Positions 23,361-31,415 of a stretch of DNA of 64,000 nucleotides are shown here, in pieces. Origin of the DNA: CAYPAV01 sp964408805 (GTDB lineage: Bacteria > Pseudomonadota > Alphaproteobacteria > UBA8366). A program made the translations under genes and the position numbers. The stretch is from NCBI GenBank assembly GCA_964408805.1, contig CAYPAV010000006.1:124001-188000 (forward strand). The letters run 5' to 3'. The first letter of the stretch is position 1; every line of letters starts with the position of its first letter. The notes below the pieces were generated by a model, which was not told where the DNA came from, made no database searches, and was given only the letters and a program-made list of their open reading frames with translations.

Positions 23361-25682
23361 ATGTCTATGCATTTGGAGAACAAGATCGATCCCGTTTGCG
23401 GCATGACCGTCGATCCAGCGCGCAATCCCCCTTCGGTCCGCCATGAAGGCGAAACCTATCTGTTCTGCGGCAAGGGCTGCGCCCGGAGATTTACCGACAA
23501 TCCCACCACCTATCTTTCCGGCGCATCGGTGCCCCGCGGCCATGATCACGACCACGATCACACACACCCTCCCGGCGGCTATATCTGCCCCATGTGCCCC
23601 GAGGTCTGGAGCCCGAACCCGGCCGCCTGCCCAAGTTGCGGCATGGCGCTGGAGCCGGCTGAGATCATCGCGGGACCGAGAGAAAATCCCGAACTGATCG
23701 ACATGACCCGGCGATTTTGGATCGCCGCGATCTTGACGATCCCGGTCTTCGTCATCGCCATGGGCGGGCATCTACCGGGGCTGGGGCCTATGCTGGAGGG
23801 TTCATGGAATTCCTGGCTCCAGTTGGGGCTCTCGACACCGGTCGTTCTGTGGGCCGGTCGGCCCTTCTTCGAGCGTGGTTGGCGGTCGATCGCGACCTGG
23901 AACCTGAACATGTTTACCTTGATCGCACTTGGGACGGGGGCCGCGTACTTGTTCAGCCTCGCCGCCGTCCTGGTGCCCGAGGCCTTTCCCGACGGGTTTC
24001 GCGATGCGCATGGCCGGGTCGGCCTCTATTTCGAAGCCTCGGCGGTTATCATCACGCTCGTGCTGCTGGGTCAGGTCATGGAGCTTCGCGCCCGCGACCG
24101 CACCGGCGATGCGTTGCGCGCGCTTTTGGACCTGGCGCCGAAGACCGCGCGGCGCATCGGCCAAGACGGAAGCGAAGCGGAGATTCCGTTGACGGAGGTT
24201 TCGAAGGGCGATCTTCTTCGAATCCGCCCGGGTGAGAAGATCCCCGTCGACGGCGTCGTGGTGGAAGGCATCGGCTCGGTCGACGAATCGATGGTGACCG
24301 GCGAACCCATCCCCGTGGAAAAAGACGCCGATGCAAAATTAATTGGCGGAACCCTGAACGGCCGGGGCAGCCTGATCATGCGCGCGGAAGGTGTCGGTGC
24401 CGACACCATGCTGGCGCGGATCGTCGCCCTCGTCGGCGCGGCGCAGCGGAGCCGCGCGCCGATCCAAAGCGTCGCCGACCGGGTCGCCGGATATTTCGTA
24501 CCCGCCGTCGCGGCGACGGCAGTTCTTGCCTTTGGCGTTTGGGCCTTCGCCGGGCCCGCCCCCGCGCTGGCCCATGCGCTCATCGCCGCGGTTTCCGTTC
24601 TGATCATCGCCTGCCCGTGCGCGCTCGGCCTCGCGACACCCATGTCGATCATGGTCGCCACCGGACGCGGCGCCCAAATGGGGGTCCTGCTGCGCGACGC
24701 GGAAGCCCTCGAGCGCTTGGAACGGATCGACACGCTGGTCGTCGACAAGACCGGTACGCTGACCGAAGGCAAACCCGCTCTCATCGGCGTCGAAGCGGCG
24801 GCCGGCTGGACGGAAGACGACGTATTGTCGCTCGCAGCGAGCTTGGAGCAAGCCAGCGAGCACCCCTTGGCCGCGGCGATCGTGGCGGGTGCCGCCGCCC
24901 GGGGCTTGGAACTTCAAGGGGTGGAGGACTTCGAGGCGGCCACGGGGAAAGGCGTCCGGGGCCGCCTTGGAACGCGATCGATCACGCTTGGGAATGCCGC
25001 CCTGATGAGGGAAAGCGGCGCCGATACGGCACCCCACGCAGCGGAATCGAAACGCCACCAGGATGCGGCGGCTAGCGTGATCTACCTTGCCGTCGACGGC
25101 GACTATGCCGGCATGCTGACCGTCCGGGACAAGATCAAGCCAACGACACCGGCCGCCGTCGAGGGACTGAAACTCGCTGGCGTGCGGCTGGTCATGCTGA
25201 CCGGCGACAACAGGCGCGCGGCGGAAGCGGTTGGCCGGACGCTTGGGATAGATGAAATCGAGGCCGAAGTAATGCCGGCCGACAAGCACGATGCCATTGC
25301 CCGGTTGCAGGCCTCCGGCCATATCGTCGCGATGGCGGGCGACGGCATCAACGATGCCCCGGCCCTGGCCCGCGCCGATGTCGGCATCGCCATGGGGACC
25401 GGGACCGATATCGCGATCGAGAGCGCCGGAGTCACCCTGGTGAAGGGCGACCTCGGCGGTATTCTGTGCGCCCGGCGCCTCAGCCGCGCCGCAATGCGAA
25501 ATATCCGCCAGAACCTGTTCTTCGCATTCATCTATAACGCGGTCGGCGTGCCGGTCGCGGCCGGTGTGCTCTATCCCGTCTTCGCCGTTCTGTTGAGCCC
25601 GATGATCGCGGCCGCGGCGATGAGCCTGAGCTCGATCTCGGTGATCGGCAACGCCCTCCGGCTACGTCGAACCCAATTGTAG
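23361..25682 (+). CDS. copA: Copper-translocating P1B-type ATPase
   Basis: The 773-aa protein has a YHS domain at the start (KIDPVCGMTVDP, FCGKGCARRF), a metal-binding YICPMCPEVWSPNPAACPSC segment near residue 75, and then P-type ATPase machinery: TGEPIPVEK, the channel motif CPCALGLATP and the phosphorylation site DKTGTLTEG. The C-terminal helices carry YN and MSLSSISVIGNALR, typical of CopA. It has no HMA domain, so the YHS and cysteine segment may load copper. It should pump Cu(I) out of the cytoplasm. ATG 23361 is chosen because upstream in-frame codons lie in the promoter; ATG 23367 is possible. Confidence 0.93.
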   Translation: MSMHLENKIDPVCGMTVDPARNPPSVRHEGETYLFCGKGCARRFTDNPTTYLSGASVPRGHDHDHDHTHPPGGYICPMCPEVWSPNPAACPSCGMALEPAEIIAGPRENPELIDMTRRFWIAAILTIPVFVIAMGGHLPGLGPMLEGSWNSWLQLGLSTPVVLWAGRPFFERGWRSIATWNLNMFTLIALGTGAAYLFSLAAVLVPEAFPDGFRDAHGRVGLYFEASAVIITLVLLGQVMELRARDRTGDALRALLDLAPKTARRIGQDGSEAEIPLTEVSKGDLLRIRPGEKIPVDGVVVEGIGSVDESMVTGEPIPVEKDADAKLIGGTLNGRGSLIMRAEGVGADTMLARIVALVGAAQRSRAPIQSVADRVAGYFVPAVAATAVLAFGVWAFAGPAPALAHALIAAVSVLIIACPCALGLATPMSIMVATGRGAQMGVLLRDAEALERLERIDTLVVDKTGTLTEGKPALIGVEAAAGWTEDDVLSLAASLEQASEHPLAAAIVAGAAARGLELQGVEDFEAATGKGVRGRLGTRSITLGNAALMRESGADTAPHAAESKRHQDAAASVIYLAVDGDYAGMLTVRDKIKPTTPAAVEGLKLAGVRLVMLTGDNRRAAEAVGRTLGIDEIEAEVMPADKHDAIARLQASGHIVAMAGDGINDAPALARADVGIAMGTGTDIAIESAGVTLVKGDLGGILCARRLSRAAMRNIRQNLFFAFIYNAVGVPVAAGVLYPVFAVLLSPMIAAAAMSLSSISVIGNALRLRRTQL

Positions 25683-25693
25683 GAGCCACACAA

Positions 25694-26110
25694 ATGAATA
25701 TCGGTGAAACGGCGAAACAATCGGGTCTTCCGGTCCGTACAATTCATTATTACGAGGAGATCGATCTGGTCGTACCGGCCAGGCGATCCAATGGCTACCG
25801 CGATTATTCCGACAACGACACCCACAAGCTTCGATTTCTCCATCGCGCGCGGGGGCTGGGTTTTTCAATCAACGACTGCCGGGCCCTCCTGACGCTTTAC
25901 GAGGACGGCGCGCGCGCCAGTGCCGACGTCAAGGCGATCGCCAGCGCGCATTTGGAACGCATTGACGTGAAACTGGGTGAATTGAGATCACTTCGCCGCG
26001 TCCTCGGCGATCTGGTCGATGCCTGCGACGGGGACCACCGCCCCGACTGCCCGATCCTTGACGATCTCGCGGGTGGTGGGCGCGAAAGAGTCGATGGCGA
26101 AGCGCAATGA
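25694..26110 (+). CDS. cueR: CueR/HmrR-type Cu(I)-responsive MerR regulator
   Basis: The 138-aa protein has an N-terminal MerR helix-turn-helix (MNIGETAKQSGLPVRTIHYY) and a dimerisation helix. Its C-terminal metal loop ACDGDHRPDCPILDDL has Cys111 and Cys119, the C-x7-C pair that binds monovalent Cu/Ag in CueR. Ser76 in RASADVK sits where CueR has Ser and zinc sensors have Cys. AGGAG overlapping the copA stop gives the ribosome site. It lies in the operon it regulates and should activate the promoter at 23275-23305. Confidence 0.92.
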   Translation: MNIGETAKQSGLPVRTIHYYEEIDLVVPARRSNGYRDYSDNDTHKLRFLHRARGLGFSINDCRALLTLYEDGARASADVKAIASAHLERIDVKLGELRSLRRVLGDLVDACDGDHRPDCPILDDLAGGGRERVDGEAQ

Positions 26111-26583
26111 ACGGGATCAAGACCTTTGTCGCGATCCTTCTCCTCGGCGGCGCGGTCTTCGGCGCGGTCGTCTGGTCCGGCACGGAAAAGGACGCGGCCG
26201 CGACCGTCGCACTTCGACCGGATGCGCCCGACGTGGTTCGAGCAGGCAGGCAGGTCTACCTTGAGCATTGCGCGTCCTGCCACGGCAAGAAGCTCGAGGG
26301 GCAGCCGAACTGGCGCCAGCGCCTCGCCAACGGACGCCTGCCCGCACCGCCCCATGATCAAAGCGGCCATACCTGGCACCACCCCGATACGCAACTATTC
26401 CGGATAACGAAATACGGGCCGGCCAAACTCGCCGGCGGCGACTATCAAAGCGACATGCCCGGCTATGCAGGGACACTTGCGGATGGCGAGATCATCGCCG
26501 TCCTTTCCTTCATCAAGAGCACTTGGTCGAGTGCCATCCGCGAGCGCCACGACGCCATCAATGGGCGCGCCGGTCGAAATTGA
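26107..26583 (+). CDS. Membrane-anchored c-type cytochrome
   Basis: The 158-aa protein has an N-terminal hydrophobic anchor (FVAILLLGGAVFGAVVW) and one haem c site, CASCH at residues 55-59 (YLEHCASCHGKKLEG). A distal methionine is likely in YQSDMPGYAG. It is a class I-like periplasmic cytochrome. ATG 26107 overlaps the cueR stop (ATGA), so it is part of the copper operon; similar small cytochromes accompany copper-resistance genes. A possible role is electron transfer linked to copper oxidation, which is inference. Confidence 0.9.
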   Translation: MNGIKTFVAILLLGGAVFGAVVWSGTEKDAAATVALRPDAPDVVRAGRQVYLEHCASCHGKKLEGQPNWRQRLANGRLPAPPHDQSGHTWHHPDTQLFRITKYGPAKLAGGDYQSDMPGYAGTLADGEIIAVLSFIKSTWSSAIRERHDAINGRAGRN

Positions 26584-26757
26584 TCCGCGAAAATTTTCGG
26601 TGCGTTCCGATGATCAATCGAAGCTTGCATCGAAATTCCCCGTAAGCTTGCCGGCCTTCGCCAAAGCTCCTCCATACCTAGGAAAAATCATAGTTTGAAA
26701 AATATTACCCACTGCGCCATCTTGCGTTGGGGAAATTCGTCTTTGCATCGTATTTCG

Positions 26758-27174
26758 ATGGCAAAATTCAAGCGACGGGACAATTATTTCGCGGGCGGCC
26801 TGCCGGACAATGCCGACTCGCGGGTTTCGTCGCTTTATGAATATTGGCTGAGTATTCGGCCGACACCCGAGCGCCTGCCCGGCCGCCGGCATCTGGATCC
26901 CCTTTCCATTCCCCAATTGTTGCCGAACCTCTTCCTGCTCGATTGCGTGGGCGGGCCGGTGCGCTATCGCTATCGGCTGATTGGAACCCGCGTCGTCCAG
27001 TTTTACGGCGCCGATTACACCGGAAGATGGCTCGACGAAACGGCGGTTGGGTTCGAAAACAGCCCGGTTTCCGCCATGTTCGGGACCGTCCTTGGCGACG
27101 GCACGCCGGTATGGCACCGCGGCAAATCGATCCTCCATGCAAACAGTCGTTTCTCGGCGTTGGGGGTGGTGTAA
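26758..27174 (+). CDS. PAS_5-like domain protein, probably truncated at the C-terminus
   Basis: From ATG 26758 the product begins MAKFKRRDNYFAGGLPDNAD and runs 138 residues. It has the family block SSLYEYWLSIRPTPERLPGR, LDPLSIPQLLPNLFLLDCV and RYRLIGTRVVQFYGADYTGR. It ends abruptly at HANSRFSALGVV, short of the usual closing strand, exactly where the DNA becomes AT-rich. The TTG at 26695 gives an unlikely 21-residue extension. It is the intact-start paralogue of the frameshifted gene at 6647. Function unknown. Confidence 0.72.
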   Translation: MAKFKRRDNYFAGGLPDNADSRVSSLYEYWLSIRPTPERLPGRRHLDPLSIPQLLPNLFLLDCVGGPVRYRYRLIGTRVVQFYGADYTGRWLDETAVGFENSPVSAMFGTVLGDGTPVWHRGKSILHANSRFSALGVV

Positions 27175-27496
27175 CGGATATCGGGTATTCGGGGATGAGT
27201 GGATAGGTCGAAGAGAACTGTATTTGGGAAGTCTGTTAATCGCATCTAGTGAATATCTGGTTTGTCATTGTCCAATCATCGCTAATTTTATATTTAAGCC
27301 TTATCATAGTATTTGGTCCATCAATTCTATAAATACTAGTGGATTGCTCTCCGGCGTGGGTCAATTTCGCTGTCATCGTATCTTCAGTACGAGTCACCAT
27401 TACTTTTCAGTTAATTCCGCGAGCATTAATGGCAGCGAATGAACCACTGGATCGTCTCGTATATCAGACAATCTTGATCAGGCACTCTCCTCATTC
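27175..27496. other. AT-rich non-coding patch next to the truncated PAS_5 gene
   Basis: This 322-bp stretch is clearly lower in G+C than the rest of the window (for example 27231-27330) and holds no convincing gene on either strand. It lies between the truncated PAS_5 gene and a small membrane-protein frame and ends near tRNA-Glu. It looks like foreign DNA or the scar of a lost element. I found no integrase in it. Confidence 0.5.
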
Positions 27497-27811
27497 GTGG
27501 AAAACCTCGACAAAGAGCCGCTGGCAGTCGATCGGGAGAATAGGTTAGTGCGGTCGCTAACTCCAAATAAGCTGCGAATTTTCTTCTCGCTGATCCCTTT
27601 CTTCCTGTTCCTCGTCTGGTTGGCAGCGTTTAAAACATATTCTTTCGAGAGAGCCATGACCCAGAATTTGCCGGTCGTATTGGGTTTCTGGGCGGGATGG
27701 GCGGCTGCAACCTACGTCCTCCTTACGCTGGTGTTGCGGGTTGCCGAAAACTGGCGTCGAAGCCTATTGGTCAGGCTCCATATCTTCGGCGCAGCGGTTT
27801 GGGTAGCCTGA
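27497..27811 (+). CDS. Small two-helix membrane protein, uncertain
   Basis: A GTG-started frame of 104 residues encodes two clear hydrophobic helices, about residues 27-45 (FFSLIPFFLFLVWLAAF) and 59-83 (VVLGFWAGWAAATYVLLTLV), with a basic stretch after the second. No Shine-Dalgarno sequence stands out before the GTG. It lies inside the AT-rich patch upstream of the tRNA-Glu 3' end. I recognise no family. It could be a remnant of an inserted element or an orphan gene. Confidence 0.4.
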   Translation: MENLDKEPLAVDRENRLVRSLTPNKLRIFFSLIPFFLFLVWLAAFKTYSFERAMTQNLPVVLGFWAGWAAATYVLLTLVLRVAENWRRSLLVRLHIFGAAVWVA

Positions 27812-27893
27812 CGACGCGCACACGGTGGTGGAAATCACGATCGAATTGCCACCTCCCAATTACAGAGGCAATTCTCGCCTAGTCGGACCTATT

Positions 27894-27917
27894 TGGTGGA
27901 CTGAATGGTGGACTGAA
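27894..27917. repeat. Tandem 12-bp repeat TGGTGGACTGAA x2
   Basis: Two exact copies of TGGTGGACTGAA sit head to tail at 27894-27905 and 27906-27917, just beyond the tRNA-Glu terminator. Such repeats near a tRNA 3' end may mark an old integration site. Confidence 0.6.
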
Positions 27918-27931
27918 ATGGGAAAACCCAC

Positions 27932-27952
27932 AAAACCCTTGCAGAGCAAGGG
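27932..27952 (-). terminator. Intrinsic terminator of tRNA-Glu
   Basis: Read on the minus strand, CCCTTGC and GCAAGGG form a 7-bp stem with a 3-nt loop (27936-27952) followed by TTTT (27935-27932). It starts four bases after the encoded CCA end. Confidence 0.75.
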
Positions 27953-27956
27953 GAGA

Positions 27957-28034
27957 TGGTGACCCCAACGGGATTCGAACCCGTGTTGCCAGGTTGAAAA
28001 CCTGGTGTCCTAGACCTGACTAGACGATGGGGTC
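27957..28034 (-). tRNA. tRNA-Glu (anticodon TTC)
   Basis: The minus strand folds into a cloverleaf. The acceptor stem is GACCCCA with TGGGGTC, the anticodon stem CCAGG/CCTGG carries loop TTTTCAA (anticodon TTC), and the T arm holds GGTTCGAATCC. The CCA end is encoded (27957-27959). It decodes GAA and GAG. A terminator follows at once, and an AT-rich patch lies beyond it. Confidence 0.97.
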
Positions 28035-28222
28035 ACGGGGCGGGAGGTGTAATGGCAGTCGCGGCGCGGGTCAAGACGGATTTTGCGGGAAACCCGCATC
28101 GACCCGGCAGTTCCGGCATCGTTTCCCACGCCGTTCGGCGAGAAATGCCCACCGGCCGCGGAACAACCACGCGTTTTCCATCTAACATATTGAAATTATA
28201 TATATATTTAACTGCGGAAAAC

Positions 28223-28239
28223 TGGCACTTCGCTTGCAT
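28223..28239 (+). promoter_or_regulatory. Sigma-54 promoter of the hook gene
   Basis: TGGCAC (28223-28228), five bases, then TTGCAT (28234-28239) matches the sigma-54 consensus TGGCAC-N5-TTGC(A/T), with GG and GC 12 bp apart. It lies 56 bp before the hook-gene ATG. Flagellar hook genes in this class are often sigma-54-dependent. Confidence 0.82.
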
Positions 28240-28294
28240 TTCATCTGGCGTATCGAGACGGCGATTTCACAGTCGCGACAATGGAGAGAAGCGA

Positions 28295-29599
28295 ATGACA
28301 ATGTTCGGTGCGGTTTCCGCCGCTTTTACCGGCCTCCGAGCCCACAGCGACGCGGTCCAGACGATCAGCGACAACATCGTCAATATGGGCACGCCCGGCT
28401 ACAAGACCGGCGACATGCGGTTCAAGGAAATTATCAGCGAAGTGGCCCGGGACAAGAGCCGGACCGAGCAAACCCATATGGGCACCGCGCCGGTCTTCCA
28501 GATGTTCATCGACCGGCAGGGTTCCATCGAATTCACCAACCGTTCGCTCGACGTCGCCATTCAGGGCGAGGGCTTCCTGGTCTCGAACACTTCGGTGGAC
28601 GGGAGCGGCGCGACCGAACTTACCCGGAACGGCCAGATCAGCACCCTGAACGTCAACACCGGCACCGCGGACGAGCTCTATTTGACCGATGTGAAGGGGA
28701 ATTTCCTGCAAGGCTGGCCGACGGACGACACCGGCGCCTTCGTGACCGGCAGCAGTGTCAGCAGCCTCCAGTCGATGCGCGTCGACTCGGGCGCTTTCTC
28801 GATCTCCGCGAAGGCGACCTCGACCGCGCTCACCCAGGTCAACCTCGATGCCGAATCCGCGACCGGCGACACCTTCACGGCCGATATTCGTGCCTTCGAC
28901 GAAGGCGGCACCGAACACAACGTCCGTTTCACCTATACCAAGACGGCCACGCTCAATCAGTGGAACATGGTCGCAACGGTCGACAACGGCACGATATCGA
29001 CGGCACAGCCCATCACGCTCGTCTTCGACGATGCCGGCGCGCTGACCTCGCCGACGAGCCAGACGCTCGATTTCACCTATACCAATACCGGCGGCGGCAC
29101 GGCGTCGATCGCCTTTGATCTTTCGACGATGTCGCAATTCTCAGGCGGAAACATCATCCTGGACCTCCAATCCGACGGCGCCGCCAACGGCCTCCTGGAT
29201 TCGATCGCCTTTGGGGCCAACGGCGAGGTCATCGGCAATTTCTCCAACGGGGCGTCACGGAACATCTTCAAGGTTCCGCTCGCCACCGTGCAGGAGCCGA
29301 ACGAATTGGCGCTTCGCTTCAACACCCATTACGCCGCGACCGACAGATCGGGCGATATCGAGCTTCTCGAGGCGGATTTGACGGGCCGCGGCACCTTCGT
29401 GCCGAGCTCGCTCGAGATGTCGACCACCGATCTCGGTCAGGAAATGGCGAAGCTGATCGCCGCGCAACAGAGCTTCTCCTCGAACGGGCAATCGCTCCGG
29501 CTGATCAACGAGATGACCCGTACGGCCATCGACCTGAAGCGACAGAATTTGAGTTCCCTCGACCGCGGCCTCCGGGCCGCGGAAATTCCCCGCGACTGA
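28295..29599 (+). CDS. flgE: Flagellar hook protein (FlgE family)
   Basis: The 434-aa protein has the flagellar rod/hook N-terminus MTMFGAVSAAFTGLRAHSDA with ISDNIVNMGTPGYKTGDMRF, and the conserved ending MAKLIAAQQSFSSNGQSLRL followed by INEMTRTAIDLKRQ. The centre, rich in Thr, Ser and Asp, fits the variable D1-D2 region. Length and architecture fit FlgE rather than FlgF or FlgG. ATG 28295 follows GGAG at 28283-28286; an earlier in-frame ATG at 28052 lies beyond the promoter. No other flagellar gene is in the window, so it is an isolated unit. Confidence 0.88.
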   Translation: MTMFGAVSAAFTGLRAHSDAVQTISDNIVNMGTPGYKTGDMRFKEIISEVARDKSRTEQTHMGTAPVFQMFIDRQGSIEFTNRSLDVAIQGEGFLVSNTSVDGSGATELTRNGQISTLNVNTGTADELYLTDVKGNFLQGWPTDDTGAFVTGSSVSSLQSMRVDSGAFSISAKATSTALTQVNLDAESATGDTFTADIRAFDEGGTEHNVRFTYTKTATLNQWNMVATVDNGTISTAQPITLVFDDAGALTSPTSQTLDFTYTNTGGGTASIAFDLSTMSQFSGGNIILDLQSDGAANGLLDSIAFGANGEVIGNFSNGASRNIFKVPLATVQEPNELALRFNTHYAATDRSGDIELLEADLTGRGTFVPSSLEMSTTDLGQEMAKLIAAQQSFSSNGQSLRLINEMTRTAIDLKRQNLSSLDRGLRAAEIPRD

Positions 29600-29601
29600 C
29601 C

Positions 29602-29634
29602 ACGGCGGCGCCTGAAAACGCCGCCGTTTTTTTT
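29602..29634 (+). terminator. Intrinsic terminator of the hook gene
   Basis: ACGGCGGCG (29602-29610) and CGCCGCCGT (29619-29627) form a 9-bp stem with an 8-nt loop, ending in a run of eight T (29627-29634). It begins 2 bp after the stop codon. Confidence 0.92.
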
Positions 29635-29636
29635 CG

Positions 29637-31415
29637 TCAGTCGAGCCGTGCGACGTCCTCGATCACGAGTTGCGCTTCCTCTCGTCCCTGCCAGCGATCG
29701 AGCCGGAGATGTCCTGCCAGGTGCAGCGGCCGGCCGGCGGAACGTAGGAGTGCCTCGCCATGCGCTTCATCGGCGCTCCGGAACGCGATCGCCTTCAGGC
29801 GCCCGCCCGTCTCGCCCGAGAGAAAGCAACGGGCGTGGCCCTTGCCCACCACGTCGGCCCGCGCGACACGCGCGGCGGGCAGTACGAAGCGCGGTTCCGG
29901 ATTGCCCGCGCCGAATGGCGCCAGGCGAGAGATATCCTCGAGCAAGTCGGTCGTGGCGCCCGCCGGCTGAATAGCGGCGTCGATCCGCAAGAGCGGGACG
30001 ACTCCCGCCGGCCCGGCCTGGCGCAACAGATGCTCGTCGAGAAAGGACCGGAGTTCGGCATCGCGCTCGGGCGCAACCGTGAATCCGGCCGCCATCTTGT
30101 GGCCGCCGCCGTCGATCAGGAGCCCCGACTGGCGGGCCGCGATGATCGCCGCGCCGAGGTCAATACCCGCGACCGAGCGGCCCGATCCCTTGCCGACGCC
30201 GTCGCGGCGGGCAACCACGCAGGCGGGCCGGTTGTAGCGGTCCTTCAAGCGGCCGGCGACGATACCGATCACACCGGGATGCCAGCCGTCGTCGGCGACG
30301 TAGACCAACCCCTCCCCCGGCCCGTCGCGCTCGACCGCCTCGATCGCGGCCTCGAGACAGGCGCTCTCGATCTCACGGCGTTCGGTATTGTAGGCATCGA
30401 GGCGCTCGGCAATCGTCCGCGCCTCGTCCGCGTCCTCGGTACTCAGGAGCCGAGCCCCGAGACCGGCCTCGCCAACCCGTCCCCCGGCGTTGACGCGAGG
30501 CCCCAGGATGAACCCTGCGTGATAGGTGGTCGGCGCCTCCTCGATCCTGGCCACATCCGCGAGCGCCCGAATGCCGGTATTGCCGCGCCGCGCCATCACC
30601 TTCAAGCCTTGGGTCACCAAGGCCCGGTTCAGCCCCGTCAGCGGCACCACGTCACAGACCGTCCCCAAGGCCACGAGGTCCAGCCAGCTCATCAGGTCGG
30701 GTTCGCCGGCATCACCGCCATAGCGCCCGTTCTCCCGAAGGCGGCGGTTCAAGGCCACGACGAATAGAAAGGCGACACCGACAGCGGCGAGATTACCGTG
30801 CGAACTGGCATCGTCGAGCCGATTTGGATTAACGACGGCGGACGAGTCCGGCAGGCGCGCCTCGGCGACGTGATGGTCGAGAACGATCACATCCAATCCG
30901 GCCGCGGCGGCGCCCGCCAAGGGGTCGAAGGCGGTGATCCCGCAATCCACCGTCACGACGACGCGGACACCCCGCTCCGCCATCGCCAGAAGTGCGGGCA
31001 GGTTGGGGCCGTAGCCCTCCTTCAGGCGGTCGGGAACGTAGATCTCGACCCGACCGCCGACTGCCTCGACGAAGCGCTTCAGCAATGCCGCCGAGGTTGC
31101 GCCGTCGACGTCGTAATCCCCAAAGATGGAAATCGGCTCGCCGGCCTTGATCGCAGCCACGAGACGATCGACCGCCAAATCCATGTCCTGGAGATGAGAG
31201 GGATCGGGAAGTTCGTTGCGAAGCGAAGGGTCGAGGAAAGCCGCGGCAGAGTCCAAATCGATCCCGCGTGCGGCCATGATCCGACCGACGATCTCCGGCA
31301 GTTCAAAACGCTGCGAGAGCGCCTGTGCCACCCGATCGTCGCCGCTCGACGCTTCCCAGCGCTTGCCCGTCAGCGAACGCTCGACGCCAAGAACCGGTGG
31401 CGTTGGCCCGGTCAT
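29637..31415 (-). CDS. recJ: Single-stranded-DNA-specific exonuclease RecJ
   Basis: The 592-aa protein has the DHH-family motifs ISIFGDYDVDGATSAALL and VIVLDHHVAEARLP, with GPRVNAGGRVGEAGLGARLL and a DHHA1 region (SGRSVAGIDLGAAI, DGGGHKMAAGFTV). RecJ degrades 5'-ended single strands in recombination and mismatch repair. It overlaps the upstream glpX gene by 4 nt and ends 2 bp from the hook-gene terminator. Confidence 0.95.
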   Translation of the reverse strand: MTGPTPPVLGVERSLTGKRWEASSGDDRVAQALSQRFELPEIVGRIMAARGIDLDSAAAFLDPSLRNELPDPSHLQDMDLAVDRLVAAIKAGEPISIFGDYDVDGATSAALLKRFVEAVGGRVEIYVPDRLKEGYGPNLPALLAMAERGVRVVVTVDCGITAFDPLAGAAAAGLDVIVLDHHVAEARLPDSSAVVNPNRLDDASSHGNLAAVGVAFLFVVALNRRLRENGRYGGDAGEPDLMSWLDLVALGTVCDVVPLTGLNRALVTQGLKVMARRGNTGIRALADVARIEEAPTTYHAGFILGPRVNAGGRVGEAGLGARLLSTEDADEARTIAERLDAYNTERREIESACLEAAIEAVERDGPGEGLVYVADDGWHPGVIGIVAGRLKDRYNRPACVVARRDGVGKGSGRSVAGIDLGAAIIAARQSGLLIDGGGHKMAAGFTVAPERDAELRSFLDEHLLRQAGPAGVVPLLRIDAAIQPAGATTDLLEDISRLAPFGAGNPEPRFVLPAARVARADVVGKGHARCFLSGETGGRLKAIAFRSADEAHGEALLRSAGRPLHLAGHLRLDRWQGREEAQLVIEDVARLD

